Shown piece by piece: positions 8,706 through 17,400 of a DNA stretch of 64,000 bases; position 1 is the stretch's first letter, and each line of letters starts with the position of its first letter. A program made the translations under genes and the position numbers. The notes below the pieces were generated by a model that was given only the letters and a program-made list of their open reading frames with translations, was not told the DNA's origin and did no database searches. The stretch covers positions 31,449-95,448 of the forward strand of contig NZ_SSBI01000029.1 of the NCBI RefSeq assembly GCF_004795015.1. Direction: 5' to 3'. The DNA comes from Streptomyces sp. A1277 (GTDB lineage Bacteria; Actinomycetota; Actinomycetes; Streptomycetales; Streptomycetaceae).

Positions 8706-9950
8706 GTGACCGTCATCCATGTCCCCGGTTCCAAGTCCGTCACCGCGCGCGCCCTCTTCCTGGCCGCCGCCGCGAACGGCCGCAGCACGCTTCTGCGCCC
8801 CCTGAGCTCGGACGACACCCAGGGGTTCGCCGCCGGGCTGACCGCGCTCGGCTACGAGGTCGAGCAGGAGGCGCAGGAGTGGCACATCACCGGCCGCCCC
8901 GCCGGGCCCGCCGCCACCGAGGCGGACGTCTACTGCCGCGACGGGGCGACCACCGCCCGCTTCCTGCCCACCCTCGCGGCCGCCGGCGCCCGGGGCAGCT
9001 ACCGCTTCGACGCCTCCGCGCAGATGCGCCGCCGCCCCCTCGCCCCGCTCACCGAGGCCCTGCGCACCCTCGGCGTCGACCTGCGCCACGAGCAGGCCGA
9101 GGGCCACCACCCGCTGCGCATCGAGGCCGCCGCCATCAAGGGCGGCGAACTCACCCTGGACGCCGGGCAGTCCAGCCAGTACCTCACCGCCCTGCTGATG
9201 CTCGGACCGCTCACCGAGACCGGGCTGCGGATCACCGTCACCGACCTAGTCTCGGCGCCCTACATCGAGATCACCCTCGCGATGATGCGCTCCTTCGGCG
9301 TCGAGGTCACCCGCGGCGGCCCCGGCGACAGCGTGTTCACCGTGCCGCCCGGCGGCTACCGCGCCACCGCCTACGCCGTCGAACCCGACGCCTCCACCGC
9401 GAGCTACTTCTTCGCCGCGGCGGCCCTCACCGGCCGCGAGGTCACCGTCCCGGGGCTCAGCGAGGGCGCCCTCCAGGGGGACCTGCGGTTCACCGACGTA
9501 CTGCGCCGCATGGGCGCGGACGTGCACATGGCGGGCGGCGCCACCACGGTCCGCTCCACCGGCGCCCTGAGCGGCCTCACCGTCAACATGCGCGACATCT
9601 CCGACACCATGCCGACCCTGGCCGCACTCGCCCCCTTCGCCTCGGGGCCCGTGCGCATCGAGGACGTCGGCAACACCCGCGTCAAGGAATGCGACCGGCT
9701 GGAGGCGTGCGCGAGCAACCTGCGGCGGATGGGCATCACCGTCACGACAGGACCGGACTGGATCGAGATCCTGCCCGGCACGCCCCGGCCCGTGGAGATC
9801 GAGACCCACGGCGACCACCGCATCGTCATGTCGTTCGCCGTCACCGGCCTGCGCACCCCCGGCATCACGTTCGACGACCCCGGCTGCGTCCGCAAGACGT
9901 TCCCCGGGTTCCACGAGGCATTCGCCGCATTCGCCGGCGCCACCGGCTGA
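8706..9950 (+). CDS. AroA-like enolpyruvyl transferase (3-phosphoshikimate 1-carboxyvinyltransferase family)
   Basis: A 414-residue member of the EPSP synthase family, whose reference reaction joins phosphoenolpyruvate to shikimate 3-phosphate before chorismate. The start PGSKSVTARALFLAA keeps the substrate Lys (K10) and Arg (R15). QSSQYLTALLM, the catalytic Asp in ISDTMPTLAAL (D300), RVKECDRLEA and THGDHRIVMSF are also present. The loop normally reading NAGTAMRP is DGATTARF here, so the conserved Gly and Pro are replaced by Ala and Phe. It lies just upstream of dxr rather than with shikimate genes. It may be the housekeeping AroA, a second copy, or an enzyme for another alcohol. I chose GTG 8706 (CAGGA 10 bases upstream) over ATG 8664, which lies in a hairpin. 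Confidence 0.72.
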   Translation: MTVIHVPGSKSVTARALFLAAAANGRSTLLRPLSSDDTQGFAAGLTALGYEVEQEAQEWHITGRPAGPAATEADVYCRDGATTARFLPTLAAAGARGSYRFDASAQMRRRPLAPLTEALRTLGVDLRHEQAEGHHPLRIEAAAIKGGELTLDAGQSSQYLTALLMLGPLTETGLRITVTDLVSAPYIEITLAMMRSFGVEVTRGGPGDSVFTVPPGGYRATAYAVEPDASTASYFFAAAALTGREVTVPGLSEGALQGDLRFTDVLRRMGADVHMAGGATTVRSTGALSGLTVNMRDISDTMPTLAALAPFASGPVRIEDVGNTRVKECDRLEACASNLRRMGITVTTGPDWIEILPGTPRPVEIETHGDHRIVMSFAVTGLRTPGITFDDPGCVRKTFPGFHEAFAAFAGATG

Positions 9951-10015
9951 GGACCGGGACAGGACACGCTCGGGGCTACCCGGGACGCCCTGTCCCCGCA
10001 CACAGACCGAGCGGC

Positions 10016-10030
10016 GACAATAGGCGCCAT
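10016..10030 (+). promoter_or_regulatory. possible -10 box giving a leaderless dxr transcript
   Basis: GACAAT at 10016–10021 is followed seven bases later by the dxr ATG at 10029. No Shine–Dalgarno sequence is visible. This is the spacing expected if transcription starts at or next to the start codon, which is common in Streptomyces. No good -35 box is seen. Confidence 0.35.
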
Positions 10031-11282
10031 GACCGACAGCCCTGCCCCCCTCGCCGACCCGCACCTCGTCTTCGACGCCGTGGAAGGCCGCCGGGATCTC
10101 GTCATCCTCGGCTCCACCGGGTCCATCGGCACCCAGGCCATCGACCTGGTGCTGCGCAACCCCGACCGCTTCCGCGTCACCGCGCTGTCCGCGGCCGGCG
10201 GCCGGGTCGCCCTCCTCGCCGAGCAGGCCCGCCTGCTGAAGGTGCGCACGGTGGCCGTCGCCTCGCCCGAGGCCGTACCGGCCCTGCGCGAGGCGCTGCG
10301 CCAGGAGTACGGGACGGCCGAGCCGCTGCCCGAGATCCTGGCCGGGCCCGACGCGGCCGCCGAACTGGCCGCGAGCGACTGCCACACCGTGCTGAACGGC
10401 ATCACCGGCTCCATCGGCCTCGCCCCGACCCTGGCCGCGCTGAAGGCGGGGCGCACCCTGGCACTCGCCAACAAGGAGTCGCTGATCGTCGGCGGCCCCC
10501 TCGTCAAGGCGCTGGCCGCGCCCGGCCAGATCATTCCGGTCGACTCGGAGCACGCGGCGCTCTTCCAGGCGCTCGCGGCCGGCACGCGCGCCGATGTGCG
10601 CCGGCTCGTCGTCACCGCGTCCGGCGGCCCGTTCCGGGGACGGACCAGGAGCGAACTCGCCGACGTCACCCGGGAGCAGGCCCTCGCGCACCCGACCTGG
10701 GCCATGGGCCCGGTCATCACGGTCAACTCGGCGACCCTGGTCAACAAGGGACTCGAAGTCATCGAGGCGCACCTCCTCTACGACATCCCCTTCGACCGCA
10801 TCGAGGTCGTCGTCCACCCCCAGTCCTACGTGCACTCCATGGTCGAGTTCAGCGACGGCTCCACCCTCGCCCAGTGCACCCCGCCCGACATGGGCGGACC
10901 GATCGCCATCGGTCTGGGCTGGCCGCAGCGCGTCCCGGACGCGGCCCCCGTCTTCGACTGGACGAAGGCGTCCACCTGGGAGTTCTTCCCGCTGGACACC
11001 GAGGCTTTCCCGTCCGTGGGACTCGCCCGGCACGTGGGCGGGCTGGGCGGCACCGCGCCCGCGGTCTTCAACGCGGCCAACGAGGAGTGCGTCGACGCGT
11101 TCCTGTCCGGCAGGCTGCCCTTCAACGGCATCATGGACACGGTCACCGCGGTGGTGACCGAACACGGGACGCCCGCTTCGGGAACTTCTCTCACCGTCGC
11201 GGACGTCCTTGAAGCGGAGACCTGGGCGCGGACCCGGGCCCGGGAACTCTCGGCCAAGGCCACTGCGGAGGCACGCGCATGA
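10029..11282 (+). CDS. dxr: 1-deoxy-D-xylulose 5-phosphate reductoisomerase
   Basis: A 417-residue enzyme for the second step of the MEP isoprenoid pathway: rearrangement and NADPH reduction of 1-deoxyxylulose 5-phosphate to MEP. The NADPH motif GSTGSIG is at residues 28–34. LANKESLIVGG and the metal-binding VDSEHAALFQAL follow, then the substrate stretch NSATLVNKGLEVIEAHLLYD. Length is normal apart from a short N-terminal extension. Its stop overlaps the ATG of the site-2 protease gene (ATGA), so the two are translationally coupled. The same pair sits beside ispG in M. tuberculosis. Confidence 0.96.
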   Translation: MTDSPAPLADPHLVFDAVEGRRDLVILGSTGSIGTQAIDLVLRNPDRFRVTALSAAGGRVALLAEQARLLKVRTVAVASPEAVPALREALRQEYGTAEPLPEILAGPDAAAELAASDCHTVLNGITGSIGLAPTLAALKAGRTLALANKESLIVGGPLVKALAAPGQIIPVDSEHAALFQALAAGTRADVRRLVVTASGGPFRGRTRSELADVTREQALAHPTWAMGPVITVNSATLVNKGLEVIEAHLLYDIPFDRIEVVVHPQSYVHSMVEFSDGSTLAQCTPPDMGGPIAIGLGWPQRVPDAAPVFDWTKASTWEFFPLDTEAFPSVGLARHVGGLGGTAPAVFNAANEECVDAFLSGRLPFNGIMDTVTAVVTEHGTPASGTSLTVADVLEAETWARTRARELSAKATAEARA

Positions 11283-12589
11283 GCATGACGACGATCCTGT
11301 TGACGATTGTGGGCATCGCCGTCTTCGTGTTCGGTCTGCTGTTCTCCATCGCCTGGCACGAGCTCGGCCACCTCTCCACCGCCAAGCTCTTCGGTATCCG
11401 CGTCCCGCAGTACATGGTCGGCTTCGGCCCGACCATCTGGTCGCGCAAGAGGGGCGACACCGAGTACGGCATCAAGGCCATCCCGGCCGGCGGCTACATC
11501 CGCATGATCGGGATGTTCCCGCCCGGGGCGGACGGCCGGCTGGAGGCCCGGTCCACCTCGCCGTGGCGCGGCATGATCGAGGACGCCAGATCCGCCGCCT
11601 TCGAGGAGCTCGAACCGGGCGACGAGAAACGCCTCTTCTACACGCGCAAGCCGTGGAAGCGCATGATCGTCATGTTCGCCGGACCGTTCATGAACCTGGT
11701 CCTGGCCGTGGCGATCTTCCTCGGCGTCTCCATGGCCTTCGGCTTCCAGACCAACACCACCGAGGTCGCCGGCGTCCAGCAGTGCGTCATCCCGCAGAGC
11801 GCGGGCCGGGACACCTGCGAGAAGTCCGACGCCGTCTCGCCCGCACAGGCCGCCGGGCTGAAGAAGGGCGACAAGATCGTCGCCTTCGACGGCGAGCGCA
11901 TCGACGAGTGGTCCACCCTCTCCGACCGCATCCGCGAGACCATCGGCCCCGCCACCCTCACGGTCGAGCGCGACGGGCAGGAGAAGACCCTGCACGCGGT
12001 GCTCATGAAGAACGCCGTGATGAAGAAGGACTCCCACGGCGAGGCGGTCGCCGGGAAGTACGTCACAGCCGGCTACCTCGGGTTCGAGGCGAACAGGGAG
12101 ATCGTCCCGCTCTCCTTCGGCGACTCGGTCGTGCGCATGGGCGACATGATCGAGAACGGCGTCGACTCGATCGTGGCCCTGCCGTCCAAGATCCCCGCCC
12201 TCTGGGACGCGGCCTTCAGCGACGGCGAACGCGCGGCCGACTCCCCGGTCGGCGTCGTCGGCGCGGCCCGGATCGGCGGCGAGGTGATGACGCTGGACGT
12301 CCCGGCCCAGAGCCAGATCGCGATGATGCTGTTCCTGCTGGCCGGCTTCAACCTCTCGCTGTTCCTCTTCAACATGCTGCCGCTGCTCCCGCTCGACGGC
12401 GGCCACATCGCGGGCGCCCTGTGGGAGGCGCTGCGCCGCAACGGGGCACGGGTCTTCAAGCGCCCCGACCCCGGCCCGTTCGACGTCGCCAAGCTGATGC
12501 CGGTCGCCTACGTGGTCGCCGGGGTCTTCATCTGCTTCACCCTGCTCGTCCTCGTCGCCGACGTGGTCAACCCGGTCAAGATCACCTGA
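11279..12589 (+). CDS. rip1: site-2 metalloprotease, M50 family (Rip1/RseP type)
   Basis: A 436-residue intramembrane zinc protease. The zinc motif HELGH is at residues 27–31 in the first membrane helix. The third ligand is in LDGGH near residue 372. A PDZ domain occupies about residues 190–260 (QAAGLKKGDKIVAFDGE), and three or four membrane segments are visible. Enzymes of this type cut anti-sigma factors and other single-span proteins within the membrane. The position between dxr and ispG matches M. tuberculosis Rip1, hence the symbol; the target in this organism is not evident. It overlaps dxr by four bases. A weak hairpin follows the stop. Confidence 0.92.
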   Translation: MSMTTILLTIVGIAVFVFGLLFSIAWHELGHLSTAKLFGIRVPQYMVGFGPTIWSRKRGDTEYGIKAIPAGGYIRMIGMFPPGADGRLEARSTSPWRGMIEDARSAAFEELEPGDEKRLFYTRKPWKRMIVMFAGPFMNLVLAVAIFLGVSMAFGFQTNTTEVAGVQQCVIPQSAGRDTCEKSDAVSPAQAAGLKKGDKIVAFDGERIDEWSTLSDRIRETIGPATLTVERDGQEKTLHAVLMKNAVMKKDSHGEAVAGKYVTAGYLGFEANREIVPLSFGDSVVRMGDMIENGVDSIVALPSKIPALWDAAFSDGERAADSPVGVVGAARIGGEVMTLDVPAQSQIAMMLFLLAGFNLSLFLFNMLPLLPLDGGHIAGALWEALRRNGARVFKRPDPGPFDVAKLMPVAYVVAGVFICFTLLVLVADVVNPVKIT

Positions 12590-12610
12590 CCGGGGCGGCC
12601 CGCCCGCCCG

Positions 12611-12637
12611 GCGCACCGCGAGTGACGGCCGGTGCGC
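12611..12637 (+). terminator. possible weak terminator after the site-2 protease gene
   Basis: GCGCACCG (12611–12618) pairs with CGGTGCGC (12630–12637) around an 11-base loop. It is a short stem, so termination may be partial. Confidence 0.4.
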
Positions 12638-12773
12638 ACGGCGCGTCCACCCGCCCGACATTCCGTACGGGCCCGGACGCGGTGTGCTCCCGGCCGCTCT
12701 CGGTGACGTAACCTCGAAGGCCGGAGCCCGCCGATACCGGGACCTCGATCCACACCTTGGGGATGCTCAGCGC

Positions 12774-13928
12774 ATGACTGCGATTTCTCTCGGAATGCCC
12801 GCCGTTCCGACCAAGCTCGCCGAACGGCGGGTCAGCCGCCAGATCCAGGTCGGCTCGGTGGCGGTCGGCGGGGACGCGCCGGTCTCGGTGCAGTCGATGA
12901 CGACCACGCGTACGTCGGACATCGGCGCGACGCTTCAGCAGATCGCCGAACTGACCGCGTCCGGCTGCCAGATCGTGCGCGTGGCCTGCCCGACACAGGA
13001 CGACGCGGACGCCCTGAAGATCATCGCCGCGAAGTCGCAGATCCCAGTGATCGCGGACATCCACTTCCAGCCGAAGTACGTGTTCGCCGCGATCGACGCC
13101 GGCTGCGCGGCGGTCCGCGTGAACCCCGGCAACATCAAGCAGTTCGACGACAAGGTCAAGGAGATCGCGCGGGCCGCGAAGGACGCCGGCACGCCGATCC
13201 GGATCGGCGTCAACGCCGGTTCGCTGGACGCGCGGCTGCTCAAGAAGTACGGCAAGGCGACCCCCGAGGCCCTGGTCGAGTCGGCGCTCTGGGAGGCGTC
13301 CCTCTTCGAGGAGCACGACTTCCGCGACATCAAGATCTCGGTCAAGCACAACGACCCGGTCGTGATGGTCAACGCCTACCGCCAGCTCGCCGCCCAGTGC
13401 GACTACCCGCTGCACCTCGGCGTCACCGAGGCAGGCCCCGCCTTCCAGGGCACCATCAAGTCGGCCGTCGCCTTCGGCGCACTGCTCAGCGAGGGCATCG
13501 GCGACACCATCCGCGTCTCGCTGTCCGCGCCCCCGGCCGAAGAGGTCAAGGTCGGGCTCCAGATCCTGGAGTCGCTGAACCTCAAGCAGCGCCGCCTGGA
13601 GATCGTCTCCTGCCCCTCCTGCGGCCGCGCCCAGGTCGACGTCTACAAGCTCGCCGACCAGGTCAGCGCCGGTCTTGAGGGCATGGAGGTGCCGCTGCGG
13701 GTCGCCGTCATGGGCTGTGTCGTCAACGGCCCCGGCGAGGCCCGCGAGGCCGACCTCGGCGTCGCCTCCGGCAACGGCAAGGGCCAGATCTTCGTCAAGG
13801 GCGAGGTCATCAAGACCGTGCCCGAGTCGAAGATCGTGGAGACCCTCATCGAAGAAGCCATGAAGATCGCCGAGCAGATGGAGAAGGACGGCATCGCCTC
13901 CGGCGAGCCCGAGGTCTCCATCAGCTGA
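12774..13928 (+). CDS. ispG: 4-hydroxy-3-methylbut-2-en-1-yl diphosphate synthase (flavodoxin type)
   Basis: A 384-residue iron–sulfur enzyme (GcpE) that reduces methylerythritol cyclodiphosphate to HMBPP late in the MEP pathway. The N-terminal barrel starts VQSMTTTRTSDI. The [4Fe-4S] ligands are Cys280 and Cys283 (CPSCGRAQVD), Cys315 (MGCVVNGPGEA) and the nearby Glu. The ATG at 12774 fits the usual N-terminus. TAACCT at 12709–12714 may be a -10 box, giving a leader of about 50 bases, so ispG is probably transcribed separately from dxr and the protease. A hairpin follows the stop. Confidence 0.96.
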   Translation: MTAISLGMPAVPTKLAERRVSRQIQVGSVAVGGDAPVSVQSMTTTRTSDIGATLQQIAELTASGCQIVRVACPTQDDADALKIIAAKSQIPVIADIHFQPKYVFAAIDAGCAAVRVNPGNIKQFDDKVKEIARAAKDAGTPIRIGVNAGSLDARLLKKYGKATPEALVESALWEASLFEEHDFRDIKISVKHNDPVVMVNAYRQLAAQCDYPLHLGVTEAGPAFQGTIKSAVAFGALLSEGIGDTIRVSLSAPPAEEVKVGLQILESLNLKQRRLEIVSCPSCGRAQVDVYKLADQVSAGLEGMEVPLRVAVMGCVVNGPGEAREADLGVASGNGKGQIFVKGEVIKTVPESKIVETLIEEAMKIAEQMEKDGIASGEPEVSIS

Positions 13929-13947
13929 GCCCATGCACCCCGCGACC

Positions 13948-13981
13948 GCGCCCCGCCGGAGGAACGACCTCCGCGGGGCGC
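13948..13981 (+). terminator. hairpin terminator after ispG
   Basis: Arms 13948–13962 and 13968–13981 form 14 pairs with one bulged C and a five-base loop. It starts 20 bases after the ispG stop. Confidence 0.7.
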
Positions 13982-14096
13982 CGTCCGTGAGCGGCGTCAC
14001 CGCGTGCACGGGAAGCCGTATCCGGGCACGGGCGGCGGCCGCCGTGCTCTGCGGGTACAGTGCGGAAATCAGCAGACCGCATGGTGAGGCCCCCTC

Positions 14097-14942
14097 GTGT
14101 TGACGCAGACCACCACCCGGGTCCTCGAACCCAGCGACCTCGGCGCCGCCCTCGCGGTGCTCGAGAGCGAACCCGTGACCAACGCCTTCGTGACGTCCCG
14201 CGTCCAGATCGCCGGCCTCGACCCCTGGCGCCTCGGCGGCGAGATGTGGGGCTGGTACGCCGACGGCCACCTGCGCTCCCTGTGCTACTCGGGCGCCAAC
14301 CTCGTCCCCATCTGCGCCGGCCCCGAAGCCGTGCGCGCCTTCGCCGAGCGCGCCCGCAGGGCCGGCCGCCGCTGCTCCTCGATCGTCGGCCCGGCCGAGC
14401 CCACCGCCCAGCTCTGGCGGCTCCTCGAACCGGGCTGGGGCCCCGCCCGCGAGGTCCGGGCCAACCAGCCCCTGATGGAGACCGAGAGCCCGTCCGCCGA
14501 CGTGGAACCCGACCCGCTCGTCCGCCGCGTCCGCAAGGACGAGATGGACGTCCTCATGCCGGCCTGCGTGGCCATGTTCACCGAGGAGGTCGGCGTCTCC
14601 CCGCTGGCCGGCGACGGCGGCCTCCTCTACCAGGCCCGCGTCGCCGAACTCGTCGCCGCCGGCCGCTCCTTCGCCCGGATCGAGGACGGGAAGGTCGTCT
14701 TCAAGGCGGAGATCGGCGCCACCACGCCCCAGGCATGCCAGATCCAGGGCGTGTGGGTCGCCCCGGAGTACCGCGGCCGCGGCCTCTCCGAGACCGGCAT
14801 GGCCGCCGTGGTGCGGGACGCGCTGGCCGACGTCGCCCCGATCGTCAGCCTCTACGTCAACGACTACAACACCCCCGCGCGCAAGGCGTACCGCCGCATC
14901 GGCTTCCGGGAGACCGGCGCGTTCATGAGCGTGCTGTTCTGA
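14097..14942 (+). CDS. GNAT family N-acetyltransferase with DUF4081 N-terminal domain
   Basis: A 281-residue protein. The N-terminal half resembles the DUF4081 domain found on a group of actinobacterial acetyltransferases. The C-terminal half is a GNAT fold with the acetyl-CoA motif YRGRGLSETGMAAVV and the closing YVNDYNTPARKAYRRIGF. It would transfer an acetyl group from acetyl-CoA to an unknown amine. A protein of this type follows ispG in M. tuberculosis too, so the neighbourhood is old. The GTG at 14097 has GGTGAGG ahead of it; the next codon, TTG, is also possible. Confidence 0.82.
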   Translation: MLTQTTTRVLEPSDLGAALAVLESEPVTNAFVTSRVQIAGLDPWRLGGEMWGWYADGHLRSLCYSGANLVPICAGPEAVRAFAERARRAGRRCSSIVGPAEPTAQLWRLLEPGWGPAREVRANQPLMETESPSADVEPDPLVRRVRKDEMDVLMPACVAMFTEEVGVSPLAGDGGLLYQARVAELVAAGRSFARIEDGKVVFKAEIGATTPQACQIQGVWVAPEYRGRGLSETGMAAVVRDALADVAPIVSLYVNDYNTPARKAYRRIGFRETGAFMSVLF

Positions 14943-14982
14943 CCGGCCCCCGGGCCGGCGGCGAGGACAGTAGGGTCGGTCC

Positions 14983-15552
14983 ATGGCAGCAGCTTCCGGG
15001 GGCGGCGGCCCCCGCACCACCGGCATCCGCGTCGGGCCGATCGACCTCGCCGCACGCGTCGACGAGGCGCTCGCCGTACAGGCCGTCGCCTTCGGCCTCG
15101 GCGCCGAGGAGATCGAGGTGCGCCGCCACATCGTGCTCCGGCACCTCGACCACCCGCACGCCCGCGCGCTCGGCGCCCTGACCCCCGACGGCCGGCTCGT
15201 CGGCTTCGTCTACGGCATGCCCAACGACCGCGGCCACTGGTGGTCCACCGTGGTCGAGCCCTATCTGCGCGCCACCGGCTCCGCCCACTGGCTGGACGAC
15301 TCCTTCGTGATCACCGAACTGCACGTCCACCCGGACGTCCAGAACCGGGGCATCGGGCGCACCCTCATCACCACCGTCACGGACGCCGTCGCCCAGCCAC
15401 GCTCGATCCTCTCCGCCATCGACACGGACAGCCCGGCACGCGGCCTGTACCGCTCGCTCGGCTACCAGGACCTGGCCCGGCAGGTCGTCTTCCCCAGCGC
15501 CCCCAAGCCGTACGCGGTCATGGGAGCGCCCCTGCCGCTGCGCCGTACGTGA
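14983..15552 (+). CDS. GNAT family N-acetyltransferase
   Basis: A 189-residue single-domain acetyltransferase. The acetyl-CoA site is HPDVQNRGIGRTLITTV, preceded by the beta-strand LDDSFVITELHV and followed by SPARGLYRSLGYQDLARQV. The substrate is unknown. The ATG at 14983 has no strong ribosome site. TAGGGT at 14971–14976 lies six bases before it, so the message could be leaderless. The gene is 40 bases downstream of the other acetyltransferase. Confidence 0.8.
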   Translation: MAAASGGGGPRTTGIRVGPIDLAARVDEALAVQAVAFGLGAEEIEVRRHIVLRHLDHPHARALGALTPDGRLVGFVYGMPNDRGHWWSTVVEPYLRATGSAHWLDDSFVITELHVHPDVQNRGIGRTLITTVTDAVAQPRSILSAIDTDSPARGLYRSLGYQDLARQVVFPSAPKPYAVMGAPLPLRRT

Positions 15553-15625
15553 GGGAATGGATTTCCGCCCGCGCGGGCCGCCCCGCTAACCTCGGGCCCA
15601 TCACCCTTCCGAGCAGGAGTTCACC

Positions 15626-17329
15626 ATGGCCCAGGTCCAGCGCATGTCCCGATTGATGATCAAGACACTGCGCGACGACCCGGCGGACGCCGAGACGCTC
15701 AACCACAAGCTCCTCGTCCGAGCCGGCTACGTACGACGCACCGCCGCCGGAATCTGGTCCTGGCTGCCGCTCGGCAAGAAGGTCCTGGAGAACATCACCC
15801 GCGTCGTCCGCGAGGAGATGGACGCCATCGGCGGCCAGGAGGTCCTGCTCCCCGCGCTGCTGCCCAAGGAGTCGTACGAGGCGAGCGGCCGGTACGACGA
15901 GTACGGCGACCTGCTGTTCCGGCTGCGGGACCGCAAGGGCGCCGACTACCTCCTCGGCCCCACCCACGAGGAGATCTTCACCCAGGTCGTCAAGGACATG
16001 TGCTCGTCCTACAAGGACCTGCCCGTCATCCTGTACCAGATCCAGACGAAGTACCGCGACGAGGCCCGCCCCCGGGCCGGTGTGCTGCGCGGCCGCGAGT
16101 TCCAGATGAAGGACTCGTACTCCTTCGACACCACCGACGAGGGCCTGGTGGAGGCGTACCAGCTGCACCGCGCCGCCTACATCCGGATCTTCGAGCGGCT
16201 CGGCCTGGACCACCGCATCGTCTCCGCGGTCTCCGGCGCCATGGGCGGCTCCGCCTCCGAGGAGTTCCTGGCGCCCGCGCCCGCCGGCGAGGACACCTTC
16301 GTGGACTGCCCGAACTGCGACTACGCGGCCAACACCGAGGCCGTGACCTTCAACGCCACCCCGGGCGACGCCTCGGCCGTGGACGCCGTCGAGGAGCTGG
16401 ACACCCCCGACACCCCGACCATCGAGACCCTGGCCGCCCACCTCGGCGTGCCGGCCTCCGCCACCCTGAAGAACCTCCTGGTCAAGGTGGACGGCGAGAT
16501 CGTCGCCGTGGGCGTCCCCGGTGACCGCGAGGTCGACCTCGGCAAGCTCGGCGAGCACCTGGCGCCCGCCGTGGTCGAGCTGGTCACCGCCGAGGACTTC
16601 GTGGGCCGCCCCGACCTGGTACGCGGCTACGTCGGCCCGCAGGGCCTGGAGAAGGTCCGCTACGTCGCAGACCCCCGCGTCGCCGCGGGCACCGCCTGGA
16701 TCACCGGCGCCAACAAGGACGGCAAGCACGCGAAGAACGTCGTCGCGGGCCGCGACTTCGAGGTGGACGACTACCTCGACGTCGTCGTGGTCGAGGCGGG
16801 CGACCCCTGCCCCAAGTGCGGCAGCGGCCTCCAGGTCGACCGCGCCATCGAGATCGGCCACATCTTCCAGCTCGGCCGCAAGTACGCCGACATCTTCGCG
16901 CTCGACGTGCTCGGCCAGCAGGGCAAGCCCGTCCGCGTCACCATGGGCTCGTACGGCATCGGCGTCTCCCGCGCGGTGGCCGCCCTCGCCGAGCAGACCG
17001 CCGACGACAAGGGCCTGTGCTGGCCCCGCGAGGTCGCCCCGGCCGACGTGCACGTGGTCGCCGCGGGCAAGGCGCTCCAGACGGAACTGGCCCTCGACGT
17101 CTCCGAAAAGCTGGGCGCCGCCGGTCTGCGGGTCCTGGTGGACGACCGCGCGGGCGTCTCGCCCGGCGTCAAGTTCACCGACTCCGAGCTCATCGGCGTC
17201 CCGAAGATCCTGGTCGCCGGCCGCCGCTCGGCCGAAGGCGTCCTGGAGCTGAAGGACCGCCGCACCGGCGAGCGCGAGGAGCTGACCGTGGACGAGGCGG
17301 TCGCCCGCCTGACGGAGCAGCAGGACTGA
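15626..17329 (+). CDS. proS: prolyl-tRNA synthetase, bacterial type with editing insertion
   Basis: A 567-residue class II synthetase that charges tRNA-Pro. It starts QRMSRLMIKTLRDDPADAET. Motif 2 (FRLR... then GREFQMKDSYSFD), a YbaK-like editing insertion at about residues 230–390 (LGVPASATLKNLLVKVDG), motif 3 (GSYGIGVSRAVAALAEQ) and the C-terminal anticodon-binding domain are all present. The insertion marks the bacterial form, which hydrolyses mischarged Ala-tRNA-Pro. GCAGGAG precedes the ATG, and TAACCT about 35 bases upstream may be its -10 box. It ends at a large palindromic terminator facing the minus-strand operon. Confidence 0.97.
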   Translation: MAQVQRMSRLMIKTLRDDPADAETLNHKLLVRAGYVRRTAAGIWSWLPLGKKVLENITRVVREEMDAIGGQEVLLPALLPKESYEASGRYDEYGDLLFRLRDRKGADYLLGPTHEEIFTQVVKDMCSSYKDLPVILYQIQTKYRDEARPRAGVLRGREFQMKDSYSFDTTDEGLVEAYQLHRAAYIRIFERLGLDHRIVSAVSGAMGGSASEEFLAPAPAGEDTFVDCPNCDYAANTEAVTFNATPGDASAVDAVEELDTPDTPTIETLAAHLGVPASATLKNLLVKVDGEIVAVGVPGDREVDLGKLGEHLAPAVVELVTAEDFVGRPDLVRGYVGPQGLEKVRYVADPRVAAGTAWITGANKDGKHAKNVVAGRDFEVDDYLDVVVVEAGDPCPKCGSGLQVDRAIEIGHIFQLGRKYADIFALDVLGQQGKPVRVTMGSYGIGVSRAVAALAEQTADDKGLCWPREVAPADVHVVAAGKALQTELALDVSEKLGAAGLRVLVDDRAGVSPGVKFTDSELIGVPKILVAGRRSAEGVLELKDRRTGEREELTVDEAVARLTEQQD

Positions 17330-17339
17330 CCCGCCTTCT

Positions 17340-17389
17340 TACGCGTAGGGGCCCCACACGGAACGTTCCGTGTGGGGCCCCTACGCGTA
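17340..17389. terminator. perfect 50-base palindrome, bidirectional terminator
   Basis: Bases 17340–17364 pair perfectly with 17365–17389, with the centre at AACGTT. It lies exactly between the converging ends of proS (17329) and the phosphotransferase-like gene (17401), so it can stop transcription from both sides. Confidence 0.9.
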
Positions 17390-17400
17390 GCAACGGGTCT

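Noticed and set aside
8696..11212. An 838-codon plus-strand frame over the AroA-like and dxr genes
   Set aside because: It overlaps two genes with clear catalytic motifs in another frame and has only low-complexity Arg-rich sequence.
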